A stretch of DNA of 64,000 nt from Methylibium rhizosphaerae (GTDB taxonomy: Bacteria; Pseudomonadota; Gammaproteobacteria; Burkholderiales; Burkholderiaceae_C): contig NZ_SWAR01000010.1 of the NCBI RefSeq assembly GCF_006386545.1, positions 94,026 through 158,025 on the forward strand, in the 5' to 3' direction. The notes under the pieces are model-generated. The model searched no databases. It was not told the origin of the DNA and saw nothing but the letters and a program-made list of their open reading frames with translations. Numbering within the stretch: position 1 is the first letter of the stretch; each line of letters starts with the position of its first letter. A program made the translations under genes and the position numbers. This document shows positions 12,662 through 21,708 of this stretch, in pieces.

Positions 12662-15391
12662 ATGTCGCTGAAGCATCTTCTCGCGGCTGTTGCACTGGCC
12701 GGCTCCGCGCTGGTGCAGGCCGCGCCCGCTGCCGGCACGGCCTTGCCGCGTGGCGTGACCCAGGTCACTTCGGTCGAGGGCATCGCCGAATACAAGCTGG
12801 CCAACGGCCTGCAGGTGCTGCTGGTGCCCGACGACTCCAAGCCCACCACCACGGTCAACGTCACCTACCGCGTCGGCTCCCGGCACGAGAACTACGGCGA
12901 GACGGGCATGGCCCACCTGCTGGAGCACCTGCTGTTCAAGGGCTCGACCAGGTACCCCACGGTGTGGGCCGAGTTCACCAAGCGCGGCCTGCGCGCCAAC
13001 GGCACCACCTGGTTCGACCGCACCAACTACTTCGCCAGCTTCTCGGCCAACGAGGAAAACCTGCGCTGGTACCTCGGCTGGCAGGCCGACGCCATGGTCA
13101 ACAGCTTCATCGCGCGCAAGGACCTCGATACCGAGATGACGGTGGTGCGCAACGAGATGGAGATGGGCGAGAACAGCCCCGACCGGGTGCTGTTCGAGAA
13201 GACGCTGGCCACCATGTACCAGTGGCACAACTACGGCAAGTCCACCATCGGCGCGCGCGCCGACGTGGAGAACGTCGACATCCCGCGGCTGCAGGCCTTC
13301 TACCGGCAGTACTACCAGCCCGACAACGCCACCCTCATCGTGGCCGGCAAGTTCGACGTCAACAAGACGCTGGGCTGGATCGCGCAGGACTTCGGCAAGC
13401 TGGCCAGGCCGAAGCGCAAGCTGCCAACGCTCTACACCATCGACCCGGTGCAGGACGGCGAGCGCAGTGTGACGCTGCGGCGCAGCGGCGGCGTGCCCAT
13501 GCTGTTCGCCGCCTACCACGTGCCGTCAGCGGCCCACCCGGACTACGCCGCCATCGAGGCGCTCAACCTCATCGCGGCCGACGCGCCGGCCGGTCGCCTG
13601 CACAAGCGGCTGGTCGAGAAGCAGCTGGCCGCGGCGGTGTTCTCGTTCAGCGAAGGCCTGCACGACCCCGGCTTCACCCTGCTGGGTGCGCAGCTCGCGC
13701 CGGGCCAGGACGTCGACAAGGCCCGCGGCGAGCTGCTGGCCACCATCGAAGGCCTCGGCACCGAGCCGGTCACCGACGAGGAGTTGAAGCGCGCCCAGGC
13801 CAAGTGGATCAAGGGCTGGGAAATGGCCTTCACCAACCCCGAGACGGTGGGCGTGTCGCTGTCGGAGTCGGTGGCCCAGGGCGACTGGCGCCTGTTCTTC
13901 CTGCTGCGCGACCGCGTGCGCGACCTGAAGCTGGCCGACGTGCAGCGGGTGGCGAAGGAGCGCTTCCTGCCGTCGAACCGTACGCTGGGCACCTACGTTC
14001 CGACCGATGCGCCGCAGCGCGCGCCGCTTCCGGTGGCCTACAGCGTGGCCGAGGCGCTGCGCAGCTTCAAGCCGCAGGCCGGTGCGGCGGCGGTGGCCGC
14101 CTTCGACACCTCGCCCGCCAACCTCGACGCCAGGACGCAGAAGTTCACGCTGCCCTCCGGCATGCAGGTCGCCCTGCTGCCCAAGCCCACCCGCGGCAAT
14201 GCGGTCCAGGCCCGCCTCACGCTGCGTTTCGGCGACGAGAAGAGCCTGTTCGGCCAGGGCGAGATCGCCAACCAGGTGGCCGAGATGCTCGACAAGGGCA
14301 CCGCGAAGCTGAGCCGCCAGCAGATCCAGGACAAGCTCAACGAGCTGCAGACCACCATCGGCATCGATGGCGGCGCCGAGAACGTGCAGGTGTCCATCGT
14401 CAGCAAGCGCGACCAGCTCCCGGCGGCCATTGCGCTGGTGGGTGAGCTGCTGCGCGAGCCCAGCTTCCCGCCCGACGTGCTGGAGGAGCTGCGCCGCCAG
14501 GCGCTCACGCAGGTGGAGCAGGCGCGCAAGGAGCCGGAGGCCATCGTCGGCAACGCGCTGGCGCGCCACGGGAACCCTTACCCGCGCGGCGACGTGCGCT
14601 ATGCCCGCAGCTTCGACGAGATGGTGGCCGACGTGCAGGCGGTCAAGGTGGAGCAGCTCAAGGCTTTCCACCAGCGCTTCTATGGTGCGTCCAACGCACA
14701 GTTCGGCGCGGCCGGCGACTTCGACGCGGCGGCCGTGCGCGCCGCGCTCGAGGCGGCCTTCGGTAACTGGAAGAGCGCGTCGCCGTTCACCCGCGTGCCG
14801 CAGCCGCTGGTGGCCGAGCCGCCGGCGCGGCTGGTGTTCAACACGCCCGACAAGCAGAACGCCACCATGGCCGTGCAACTCAGCATGCCGCTGAGCGACA
14901 ACGACGCCGACTATCCGGCGCTCTACATCGCCAACTGGCTGCTGGGCACGGGCGGCGATTCGCGGCTGTGGAAGCGCATCCGCGAAAGCGGCGGGCTGTC
15001 CTACGACGTGCGCAGCTATGTGCAATGGAGCAACTTCGAGCCCAACTCCACCTGGGTCGGCTCGGCGATCTTCGCGCCGCAGAACCGCGCCAAGGTCGAG
15101 GCGGCCTTCAAGGAGGAGGTGGCCCGGGCGCTGAAGGATGGCTACACGCCGCAGGAGCTCGAGTCCGCCAAGCGGGGCGCGCTCAGCTTCCGCCGCCTCA
15201 ACCGCGCCCAGGACGCAGTGCTGGCCGGCACGCTGGCCAGCAACCTCTACCTGAAGCGCGATTTCGCGCTGTCGCAGCGCATCGACGATGCGATCGCGGC
15301 GCTGACAGTGGAGCAGGTGAATGCGGCCCTGCGCAAGTACCTGAAGCCGGAGCAGTTCGTGTTCGCGCTGGGGGGCGAATTCAAGGACTGA
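12662..15391 (+). CDS. Secreted M16 (pitrilysin-family) zinc metalloprotease, two-domain
   Basis: 909 residues, ATG with GGAG 9 nt upstream. Signal peptide MSLKHLLAAVALAGSALVQA. The N-terminal M16 half has the inverted zinc motif HLLEH (His85, Glu88, His89) and the distal Glu in RNEMEMGEN. The second half (from about 480) is the inactive M16C-type domain without HxxEH. This is the periplasmic M16 architecture with both halves on one chain, as in pitrilysin. It degrades peptides in the periplasm; a specific substrate cannot be named. It starts 126 nt from the divergent C25-like gene. Confidence 0.92.
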   Translation: MSLKHLLAAVALAGSALVQAAPAAGTALPRGVTQVTSVEGIAEYKLANGLQVLLVPDDSKPTTTVNVTYRVGSRHENYGETGMAHLLEHLLFKGSTRYPTVWAEFTKRGLRANGTTWFDRTNYFASFSANEENLRWYLGWQADAMVNSFIARKDLDTEMTVVRNEMEMGENSPDRVLFEKTLATMYQWHNYGKSTIGARADVENVDIPRLQAFYRQYYQPDNATLIVAGKFDVNKTLGWIAQDFGKLARPKRKLPTLYTIDPVQDGERSVTLRRSGGVPMLFAAYHVPSAAHPDYAAIEALNLIAADAPAGRLHKRLVEKQLAAAVFSFSEGLHDPGFTLLGAQLAPGQDVDKARGELLATIEGLGTEPVTDEELKRAQAKWIKGWEMAFTNPETVGVSLSESVAQGDWRLFFLLRDRVRDLKLADVQRVAKERFLPSNRTLGTYVPTDAPQRAPLPVAYSVAEALRSFKPQAGAAAVAAFDTSPANLDARTQKFTLPSGMQVALLPKPTRGNAVQARLTLRFGDEKSLFGQGEIANQVAEMLDKGTAKLSRQQIQDKLNELQTTIGIDGGAENVQVSIVSKRDQLPAAIALVGELLREPSFPPDVLEELRRQALTQVEQARKEPEAIVGNALARHGNPYPRGDVRYARSFDEMVADVQAVKVEQLKAFHQRFYGASNAQFGAAGDFDAAAVRAALEAAFGNWKSASPFTRVPQPLVAEPPARLVFNTPDKQNATMAVQLSMPLSDNDADYPALYIANWLLGTGGDSRLWKRIRESGGLSYDVRSYVQWSNFEPNSTWVGSAIFAPQNRAKVEAAFKEEVARALKDGYTPQELESAKRGALSFRRLNRAQDAVLAGTLASNLYLKRDFALSQRIDDAIAALTVEQVNAALRKYLKPEQFVFALGGEFKD

Positions 15392-15603
15392 TCGCCCACC
15401 CCCGGTTGTTCGGGGCGGCGCGTCAGCAGCCAGCCGAGCAGCAGGCCGGCGCCGAGCGCCAGGGCCAGCATCACCCATTCGGCCATCGCGGCGCCGGCCA
15501 GCAGCCACTGCAGGCCGGCGAAGAGGATGCTGCCGCGGTCTTCCAGCGGCTGGGAGCGGATCTCGCAGGCGGCGGCTCGGGTGGACGCGGCGGTGTGCAA
15601 CAT
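15247..15603 (-). CDS. Possible small membrane protein, 3' end antisense to the M16 gene
   Basis: 118 residues starting with ATG at 15603, with a good AGGAG 7 nt upstream. The N-terminal 40 residues are soluble. A strong hydrophobic helix then covers about 43-65 (WVMLALALGAGLLLGWLLTR). The remaining tail overlaps the 3' end of the M16 gene by 145 nt and has the composition of a shadow frame. The start signal and the membrane helix argue for a real gene; the long antisense tail argues against. No family recognised. Confidence 0.45.
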   Translation of the reverse strand: MLHTAASTRAAACEIRSQPLEDRGSILFAGLQWLLAGAAMAEWVMLALALGAGLLLGWLLTRRPEQPGVGDQSLNSPPSANTNCSGFRYLRRAAFTCSTVSAAIASSMRCDSAKSRFR

Positions 15604-15685
15604 GGTCGTCTCCTGGGCTGGCGGTCCGCGTTTGCGTTCCTCTTGCCCTGGGTTGCACGGCCGCCGTGGCCGGTTCAAGGCGTTT

Positions 15686-16534
15686 TCAACGGGCCGTCGT
15701 GCACACCCCGCCCGGCCCGGGGGTGAAGCAGAAGTCGCCGGTGAGGCTGGAGCTTTCCCAGGGCACCTGCACCCGGCCGGTGTCGCGGGCCACGCCCAGG
15801 CGCACCTGCTTGAACACCAGTTCGATCGGCAGGCCCGGCTGGCGCATCACCGCCAGCAGGTGCTTGGTGTAGAGGCTGTTCTTTTCGCCCGGGTTGTCGA
15901 GCGCCACGCCGCCGGGTGCGGTGGAGAACGCCACCATCGAGCCCAGCGGCGCCTCCACACGGGCCAGGCCGGCCGGGGTGGCCCCGCGGAACTTGAGCCG
16001 CCGGCCGTCGGGGCCCAGCACTTCGGTGCCGGAGAACGGGTTGTTGCGGCAGGCGTCGAGGATCACGATGTTGATGCCCTGGCGGTTGGCGCCCAGCCGG
16101 TCGAGCAGCTCGTTGAGGTCGGCGCTCTTCCCGGGCACTTCGTCTTCGGCGCGGATCTCGGTGTCCACCGGCAGCAGGTAGTTGCGGCCCTTCACCTGCA
16201 CGCCGTGGCCGGCGTAGTAGACCAGGCGCACGCCGGCGTTCCTGGCGTTCATCGAGAACTGGCGGAAGGCCTCGATCATGTCGCGCAGCGAGGTGTTCTC
16301 GCGCAGCACCACCTCGAAGCCCAGGGCACGCAGGCTGGCCGCCACGGCCTGGGCGTCGTTGACGGGGTTCTTCAGCGCGCCGACCTTGTAGGCGGCGTTG
16401 CCGATCACGAGAGCGGCCTTGCGCTCCTCGCCGGCGGCTGCCAGCCGGGGCAGCAGGCCGCCCAGCGGCGCGATCGCCAGCGCCTGGCACAGCTTGCGGC
16501 GGTCGGCTTCCATCGTGCGGCCCTTGTCGTTCAC
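15686..16534 (-). CDS. Caspase-family (C14) protease, exported, last gene of the ECF operon
   Basis: 282 residues. The GTG start overlaps the upstream stop (GTGA); an ATG at 16513 is an alternative. A Tat-like leader (DRRKLCQALAIAPLGGLLP) is followed by a caspase-like domain: ALVIGNAAY at 41-49, catalytic His110 in YYAGHG, Cys162 in ILDACRNNPF, and a closing PWESSSLTGDFCFTPG motif. The dyad is intact. Substrate specificity is not predictable; an acidic-pocket or Arg/Lys preference cannot be read here. Gene order sigma, anti-sigma, caspase suggests expression under the ECF factor. The domain closely resembles the caspase at 22241-23806. Confidence 0.9.
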   Translation of the reverse strand: MNDKGRTMEADRRKLCQALAIAPLGGLLPRLAAAGEERKAALVIGNAAYKVGALKNPVNDAQAVAASLRALGFEVVLRENTSLRDMIEAFRQFSMNARNAGVRLVYYAGHGVQVKGRNYLLPVDTEIRAEDEVPGKSADLNELLDRLGANRQGINIVILDACRNNPFSGTEVLGPDGRRLKFRGATPAGLARVEAPLGSMVAFSTAPGGVALDNPGEKNSLYTKHLLAVMRQPGLPIELVFKQVRLGVARDTGRVQVPWESSSLTGDFCFTPGPGGVCTTAR

Positions 16535-17193
16535 TGGCGTGCCGGCAGCGCATCGACCACCGACACCGCATCGACGATGCCGCTGGCCGAGAGCTTGCTG
16601 CTCACCGCAGCCAGCTGCTGCGCATCGGCCACGCGCACGTAGTAGTCGCCCAGCTGGCCTGGGCCTGCGGCGAGGTCGCCATGCACCTCGACCAGCAGCA
16701 TGCGGATGTCGGCCTCGCGTGCATCGGGCTTGAAGTTGACCTTCAGGTAGGGGCCCTGCTCGGTGATGCCGGCCGGCGGCACCGCCCGCAGTTCGCTCGT
16801 GTCGTCGCCCTCGGAAATGAGCCCGCCGATCACCGCGGCCTGCAGCGCCACCACCGCCAGCGCACCGGCCAGCGCCGGCCGCAGCATGGGCTGCGGCAGC
16901 AGCGTGGCGAAGAAGTCGCGCAGCCTGTCGCTCCAGCCGGGGCTTGTCACCTGGCGGGCGCGCGCCGGTGCCGGGCCTTCGGTGCGGATGCGGTGCAGCG
17001 CACGCTCCAGGCCCACTTCGCTCGAGACGGCCGGGGCGTCGTCGTGCAGCTTCTTCTGCAGCGACTGGTACCAGTGCAGCTCGGCGGCGGCCTTCGGGTG
17101 CTCGCGAAGATAGTCCTCGACGAAGCCGCGGTCGGCTTCGGAGAGCGAGCCGTTCACATAGAACGGCAGCAGTTCATCGAATCTGGCTTTCAT
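16531..17193 (-). CDS. Anti-sigma factor, single-pass membrane protein
   Basis: 220 residues. The N-terminal cytosolic part (FDELLPFYVNGSLSEADRGFVEDYLREHP) has the shape of a zinc-finger-type anti-sigma domain but lacks the Cys residues, so it would be a zinc-free version. One membrane helix lies at about 105-125 (ALAGALAVVALQAAVIGG). The periplasmic part (140-220) has alternating strands ending in VDAVSVVDALPARQ. It starts inside the sigma stop codon (ATGA) and ends inside the caspase start (GTGA), as expected for a co-translated sigma/anti-sigma pair. The signal it senses is unknown. Confidence 0.85.
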   Translation of the reverse strand: MKARFDELLPFYVNGSLSEADRGFVEDYLREHPKAAAELHWYQSLQKKLHDDAPAVSSEVGLERALHRIRTEGPAPARARQVTSPGWSDRLRDFFATLLPQPMLRPALAGALAVVALQAAVIGGLISEGDDTSELRAVPPAGITEQGPYLKVNFKPDAREADIRMLLVEVHGDLAAGPGQLGDYYVRVADAQQLAAVSSKLSASGIVDAVSVVDALPARQ

Positions 17194-17792
17194 GATGCGG
17201 CTCCTATGGTCCTGGGCACGGTGCCGCCTTCACGTTCGATCAGCAGGCGCAGGCAGTTCTTGAGCTTCTGCCGTGCATGGAACAGACGGGTCTTGACGGT
17301 GTTCTCCGGGCAGCTTTGCACGGCGGCCACCTCGGCCAGCGACAGGCCTTCGTAGAACACCAGGTGCACGCACTCGCGGTGGTCGTCGGAGAGCTTGTCC
17401 ATGCAGCTGCGAACGCCCTCATGGCGCTGCTGCTGCGCCAGCAGCTCGAAGGCGCCTTCGCTGTCGGAGGCCACCACCTCGGCGATGTCGTCGAGGTCTT
17501 CATGCTGCGAGTCGGGGCGGCTGCGCGACGCGCGGTAGGCCATCAGCACCTTGTTGCGCGCGATGCCGATGAGCCAGGTGCTGAACTGCGAGTCGCCGCG
17601 GAACACGGCGGGCTTGCGCCAGACCTCGTAAAGGGTGTCGGCCACGATTTCCTCCGCCTGGGCTGGATCGCCGAGTTGCCTCAGCACGTAGGCGTAGAGC
17701 TTGCGCGAGAAGGCGCGGTACAGCTCCTTGAATGCCCCCTCGTCGCCCTGCTCGACGCGGCCGAGCAGGCGCAGCACGTCGTGGTCTTCCAT
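17190..17792 (-). CDS. ECF-type RNA polymerase sigma factor
   Basis: 200 residues from the ATG at 17792. A longer reading to 17918 adds residues not expected in the family, and no strong ribosome site marks either start. Region 2 is seen in GAFKELYRAFSRKLYAYVLR through FSTWLIGIARNKVL. Region 4 is seen in CMDKLSDDHRECVHLVFYEG with the helix-turn-helix SLAEVAAVQSCPENTVKTRLFHARQKL. Directs transcription of an envelope-type regulon; the caspase downstream is the most likely target. No clear autoregulated promoter could be assigned upstream. Confidence 0.93.
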   Translation of the reverse strand: MEDHDVLRLLGRVEQGDEGAFKELYRAFSRKLYAYVLRQLGDPAQAEEIVADTLYEVWRKPAVFRGDSQFSTWLIGIARNKVLMAYRASRSRPDSQHEDLDDIAEVVASDSEGAFELLAQQQRHEGVRSCMDKLSDDHRECVHLVFYEGLSLAEVAAVQSCPENTVKTRLFHARQKLKNCLRLLIEREGGTVPRTIGAAS

Positions 17793-17910
17793 GATGGGCG
17801 GGCCCCGGCGGAGGAGGCCGCAGCAGAAGTTCGTGAACACATGGTAGTCATCCGTGAGGCTTTGGCGACACCCATCTCGGTGGTGGATCGCCGCCGCCCC
17901 GTCAGGGGTT

Positions 17911-18513
17911 TCACTCACCGCGGAACTGCACGCGGCGGTTGTCGGAGCCGTAGGGGTCGCGCCCCGGGAGCAGCGCGTATTCGCCCATGCCCACGGCCTT
18001 CAGCCGGGCCGGGTTGATGTTGTGCTGGCTCACCAGGTAGCGCTTGACGGCATAGGCGCGGCGGTGCGAGAGCTGGTCGTTGTAGTGGTCCGAGCCCAGC
18101 GCATCGGTGTGGCCTTCGATGACCACCGTCTGCAGCTCCGGCAGCAGGCGGATGCCTTCGGCCAGCGCGTCGAGCTGCGGCCGCGCCGAAGGCAGCAGCT
18201 CGGCCGAGTCGAAGGCGAACTGCACCGGCAGCGCCAGCGCCGAGGCGCGCGGCCGCGCGGCCGGCTCGCCATAGGCGGCCGCGGCCGAGGGAGCGGAAGG
18301 CGCCGTGGCCGAAGACGAGCCGGAGGGCGCGTCGTCGAGCAGCCGGATCGAGCGCATCTTGATCGGCGCCTGCGCCGCGCCCTTGCCGAGGATGCTGGCG
18401 ACTTCTCGCGGGTCCACCTTGTCGTTCTGGCGGTAAAGGCGCACGTCCTGGGCCAGGGCCTGGCCGCATACGAGGGCCGCGGCGGCCTGGGCAAGAAGCA
18501 GTCGGTTCCACAT
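17911..18513 (-). CDS. OmpA-family peptidoglycan-binding outer-membrane/periplasmic protein
   Basis: 200 residues, ATG with AGGAG 8 nt upstream. Signal peptide WNRLLLAQAAAALVCGQALA. A variable Ser/Ala/Pro region (about 60-90) leads to an OmpA C-terminal domain (95-200). Its features are VQFAFDSAELLPSARPQLD, the peptidoglycan-binding VVIEGHTDALGSDHYND, LSHRRAYAVKRYLV and the closing GSDNRRVQFR. It probably anchors an envelope complex to the cell wall. It is transcribed toward the ECF operon, 118 nt away, and may share its regulation. Confidence 0.9.
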   Translation of the reverse strand: MWNRLLLAQAAAALVCGQALAQDVRLYRQNDKVDPREVASILGKGAAQAPIKMRSIRLLDDAPSGSSSATAPSAPSAAAAYGEPAARPRASALALPVQFAFDSAELLPSARPQLDALAEGIRLLPELQTVVIEGHTDALGSDHYNDQLSHRRAYAVKRYLVSQHNINPARLKAVGMGEYALLPGRDPYGSDNRRVQFRGE

Positions 18514-18573
18514 GTCGGGTCTCCTGGATTGAAAGCGGGTTCCCACATGGGTTGCGCCGCCGGCGCGCCAGGT

Positions 18574-19308
18574 TCAGTATTTCTGACCGCCCGATGCCGG
18601 GCGCACGCTGCCGGCGCCGTCGACCGTCTGCTGCACCTGCGGGCGGCCGTGGTAGCTCACGTCGCCGCTGCCGCTGCCGCTGATGCGGGCGACCAGCCGC
18701 TCCCGCACCGCCAGCTCGATGTCGCCGCTGCCCTCGAGGGTGGCGTGAGCTTCGCGGCTGGCCAGCGCCGGGGCGCTGTGGCGGCCCGAGCCGGCCAGGC
18801 GCACACGCTGGGTCAGCACGCTGCCGCCGTCGATGGTCACGTCGCCGGAGCCTTCGAGCTGCACGTCGAGCGAGCGAGCGTCGAGGTGGGCGAGGTGGAG
18901 GTTGTCGCTGCCGGTGAGCCGCAGCGCCAGCTCCGGCGTGGCCAACGCGCCGATGCGGATCTCGCCCGAACCGCCGGCTTGCAGTGCGCGCAGCGACTTC
19001 AGCTCGAGCCGGAAGCGGATGGGAGCCTGGGTTTGCACCCGCCCGGGCGCGAAGGCGATGCGCAGCAGGCCCTGTCGGACTTCCGCGATCACCTTGGCCA
19101 GCACGGCGGGTTCAGCTTCGATGGTGAGGCGCTCCCGGCCGGTCTGCTCGATGTGCAGCTCGCCGACGGCGTGCCAGTCGATGCGGTCGAAGTTCGCGAC
19201 CGGACGCTGCTCGGTGGTGGTGGCCGCATGGGCCCGCGGGCTGAGCCGCAGGCCGAGGGCGGCCCCGACGAGGGTGGTGAGCGCGAGGCGGCGGTTGGGG
19301 TGGTCCAT
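18574..19308 (-). CDS. Secreted GIN-domain (DUF2807) protein
   Basis: 244 residues. Leader NRRLALTTLVGAALGLRLSPRAHA with an Arg pair, Tat-like. The body is a repetitive beta-helix of GIN/DUF2807 type: short strands alternate with GSG turns (AGGSGEIRIG, LTGSDNLHLAHL, LEGSGDVTIDGG, LAGSGRHSAPAL, LEGSGDIELAV, ISGSGSGDVSYHG). Such proteins are periplasmic or surface putative adhesins of unknown ligand. The ATG at 19308 is chosen because the leader begins there. It lies 23 nt after the preceding small gene. Confidence 0.88.
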   Translation of the reverse strand: MDHPNRRLALTTLVGAALGLRLSPRAHAATTTEQRPVANFDRIDWHAVGELHIEQTGRERLTIEAEPAVLAKVIAEVRQGLLRIAFAPGRVQTQAPIRFRLELKSLRALQAGGSGEIRIGALATPELALRLTGSDNLHLAHLDARSLDVQLEGSGDVTIDGGSVLTQRVRLAGSGRHSAPALASREAHATLEGSGDIELAVRERLVARISGSGSGDVSYHGRPQVQQTVDGAGSVRPASGGQKY

Positions 19309-19331
19309 GAACGGGGTCCGTTGTTCGCGAC

Positions 19332-19691
19332 CTACCGCGTCAGCGCCCGCTCCGCCGGCATGCCCTTGACCATGCAGGTGGCGTTTTTCGTGTCGGCCAG
19401 GTAGATGGGGCGGCGCTGCCGGTCGTGGCCGCGCAGCTTCAGGCCCTGGGCGGTGAGGTCGTTGGGGAACTGCACGTCGTTCTCTTCCAGCACCAGGCGG
19501 CCTTCCTGCCAGCAGCGCACCTGGTAGAGCGTGCCCTTGGGCTGGCTGGCGGCCGCGGCGGTGGCGGCGTCGAAGCCGTTCTTGCGGTCCTCGGTCGTGA
19601 CGCCAGCCCGGGTGATGCCGGCCACCAGCGGCAGCAGGCAACAGGCGGCAGCGGCCAGGGCGACGGCGCGCTTCTTACTTGGGTTGAACAT
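19332..19691 (-). CDS. Hypothetical exported protein of the CsgG/caspase locus
   Basis: 119 residues. A hydrophobic leader (KKRAVALAAAACCLLPLVAG) is followed by a small domain with two Cys residues (VRCWQEGRLVLEEN and NATCMVKG) that could form a disulfide. No lipobox of good quality is seen. It overlaps the 3' end of the CsgG-like gene by 17 nt, so the two are co-transcribed. The family is not recognised; the location suggests an accessory protein of the CsgG-like lipoprotein. Confidence 0.7.
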   Translation of the reverse strand: MFNPSKKRAVALAAAACCLLPLVAGITRAGVTTEDRKNGFDAATAAAASQPKGTLYQVRCWQEGRLVLEENDVQFPNDLTAQGLKLRGHDRQRRPIYLADTKNATCMVKGMPAERALTR

Positions 19692-21306
19692 GGAAGTACT
19701 CCTGGGCGATGTTGCCGCCGCTCACGGTGACGAAGGCTTCACGCAACTGCTCGAGGCTGGCGATCGGCAGGGGTTCGAAGTCGACGCCGGCAAAGCTGCT
19801 GGGCAGGTCGGCCATGATGTCGCGCTCGGTGGCGAAACACGACACCGTCTCGGGCTTGGCGCGCGGGTTCATGCGGATCTCGAAGCGCATGGCGCCCGGC
19901 AGCTGCAGCCCGCGGCCGGCTTCGACCCGCGAGTCCTTGCGGAAGCGGTTGGGGAAGAAGCGGCTGATCTGCAGGTTCTCGTCCTGCAGGTAGCAGTAGA
20001 CGTGGGCGTTGCGGGTGGGCATGACCGACAGCAGCACCGGCTCGCCGCCGGCGAAGCGGGTCACGTTGTTGAGCGTGCCCAGCTGCAGGGCCAGCCGGCC
20101 GCCGCTGGCCGCCGCGGCACCTGCTGCCGCGGCAGCCTTGGTGCCGCCCGCGGGCGCGGCGGCTGCGGCTGCGGCCACCGCGGGCGCCGCGGCGCCCGCC
20201 GGGGCCACCGCTTCGCTCACCACCGGCTCCACCCGGGCCGACACCTCGCGGTGGTTGGCCGACAGGTAGGCCTGGAAGAAGTCGTAGCTGAGCTTCGGCT
20301 CCCGCGACAGGCCCAGCGCCTCGCGGTAGCGGGCCACGGCCTCCTTGATCTGCGGGTTCACCACGCCGTCGATCGGGCCGTCGTACACGCGGCGCGCGCG
20401 CATCTGCTGCTGGAAGTACTCGATGATCTCGGTGGGGTTGGCCAGCATCGCGTCGTACCAGTCGCGCATCTCGCTCTGCACCGCTTCGTCGTTGTTGCTC
20501 GCGCCCAGGCAGCTCCAGTAGGGCACCTTGGCCAGGCGGCCGAAGAGTTCGATGGCGGCCAGCTCGACCAGCGAGCGCAGCGCCTGCGACTGGCCTTCCT
20601 GGGTGGCGGTGGACAGCGAGAAGTTGATGCCGAACTTGTGGTACTCGGCTTCGCCGTCGAAGCCCTTGCCGGCCTTGAACAGGATGACCGAGTTGCGCGA
20701 GGCGACTCCCGGCACCACGCCGAGGTCCTGTGTCGACAGCATGGTGAGGTCGATGCCCAGCACCGAGGCCTGCGAGGTGGAGGCATAGCCCAGGCCGAGG
20801 TAGGGCGTGATGCTCACGCCGGCGTCGATGTTGCGGCGCACGATGGCGTCGTCGAACTGGCTGATGGAGCCGCGCAGCGAATACTGCGGCACCACCGAGA
20901 AATGCTCGCGGCGCAAGGCCTGGAACAGGAAGCCCACGGTGTTGCCCGAGTCCTGCCCGTAGGCCACCAGGCGGATCGCGCGGCTGCGGCGGGTCATGTC
21001 CGACACGGCCGAGATGAGCATGTCCTTGGTGCCGGCATTGACCTTCTTGGTCTGGTCGGCCAGGTCTTCCACGATCACCGCGACGTCGCGGGTGCCGTAT
21101 TCGAGCAGCAGGTTGTCCATGCAGCGCAGGCCGTTGGCGAAGCTGGTGATGGACTTGTAGGGCGCCGATGTCGGGCCGGTCTTCATCTCCTTGGCCTTGG
21201 CGGCCACGTGCTTGTCGGCGTCCAGCGTGGAGCAGGCCGACAGCGCGGCCACGCACAGCGCGAGCGTGGAGCGCAGGAACAGGCGGGCGGGGGAGCAGCG
21301 GCTCAT
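19675..21306 (-). CDS. CsgG-like outer-membrane lipoprotein with peptidoglycan-binding and DUF4384 domains
   Basis: 543 residues. Lipoprotein signal with lipobox LSAC (Cys25). Residues 51-262 follow the CsgG fold: VAVIVEDLADQTKKVNAGTKDML early on, RGSISQFDDAI at 145-155 (the counterpart of the CsgG GALTEFD strand), and the late LRSLVELAAIELFGRL helix. Residues 300-332 (RRVYDGPIDGVVNPQIKEAV) look like a peptidoglycan-binding repeat. An Ala-rich linker spans 363-405. Residues 415-495 are a DUF4384 domain (GGEPVLLSVMPTRNAHVYCY, ISRFFPNRF). CsgG forms the outer-membrane secretion channel for curli; the extra domains are not part of classical CsgG. The curlin-repeat gene lies 450 nt upstream. Confidence 0.82.
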   Translation of the reverse strand: MSRCSPARLFLRSTLALCVAALSACSTLDADKHVAAKAKEMKTGPTSAPYKSITSFANGLRCMDNLLLEYGTRDVAVIVEDLADQTKKVNAGTKDMLISAVSDMTRRSRAIRLVAYGQDSGNTVGFLFQALRREHFSVVPQYSLRGSISQFDDAIVRRNIDAGVSITPYLGLGYASTSQASVLGIDLTMLSTQDLGVVPGVASRNSVILFKAGKGFDGEAEYHKFGINFSLSTATQEGQSQALRSLVELAAIELFGRLAKVPYWSCLGASNNDEAVQSEMRDWYDAMLANPTEIIEYFQQQMRARRVYDGPIDGVVNPQIKEAVARYREALGLSREPKLSYDFFQAYLSANHREVSARVEPVVSEAVAPAGAAAPAVAAAAAAAPAGGTKAAAAAGAAAASGGRLALQLGTLNNVTRFAGGEPVLLSVMPTRNAHVYCYLQDENLQISRFFPNRFRKDSRVEAGRGLQLPGAMRFEIRMNPRAKPETVSCFATERDIMADLPSSFAGVDFEPLPIASLEQLREAFVTVSGGNIAQEYFHVQPK

Positions 21307-21338
21307 GGCGTCGTCCTCGTGGGGTTCTCGTGTCGTCG

Positions 21339-21680
21339 TCAGCGGCAGCGGTTGTTGGCGTTGATCACGTCGCCGGTGATCACCACCGTGACTTCACGCG
21401 GCGTGAAGCCGATGCGGCCGTTGGTGTTGATGTTTCCGATGGAGAGCGCGCCGCATTCGGCCACCGGGCTGGCGCCGGCATCGGAGGTGGAGCGCTTCAG
21501 GTCGCGCGAGGCGGCGCTGCGCTGGCTGCTCGTCTTGGCGCGCTCCAGCGCCAGCTTGGACAGCATCTCCGGCTCCAGATCCATCGGCTCGGCATTGGCG
21601 TTGCCGGCCTGGGCGGCGGCACAGGCGAGCGCCAGCACGACGATGAGGCCGGTCAGCAGCAGGGGCTTGTTGATCGACAT
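21339..21680 (-). CDS. Small secreted hypothetical protein of the CsgG-like operon
   Basis: 113 residues from the ATG at 21680 (GAGG about 9 nt upstream). Signal peptide MSINKPLLLTGLIVVLALAC ending near AQAGNANA. The mature part has a charged helix (PEMLSKLALERAKTSSQRSA) and a C-terminal strand-rich segment (ALSIGNINTNGRIGFTPREV and VTVVITGDVINANNRC) with one Cys at each end. It lies 32 nt before the CsgG-like gene, after the terminator of the curlin-like gene. Possibly a chaperone or minor subunit for the exported fibre by analogy with curli operons; that is inference. Confidence 0.7.
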   Translation of the reverse strand: MSINKPLLLTGLIVVLALACAAAQAGNANAEPMDLEPEMLSKLALERAKTSSQRSAASRDLKRSTSDAGASPVAECGALSIGNINTNGRIGFTPREVTVVITGDVINANNRCR

Positions 21681-21708
21681 GGCGAGGTCCTCGAATTGGG
21701 CGGGCAAA

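Noticed and set aside
17793..17960. ECF-type autoregulated promoter upstream of the sigma gene
   Set aside because: A GTGAAACC box is visible on the minus strand, but I found no matching -10 at constant spacing shared with the other operons of the locus.
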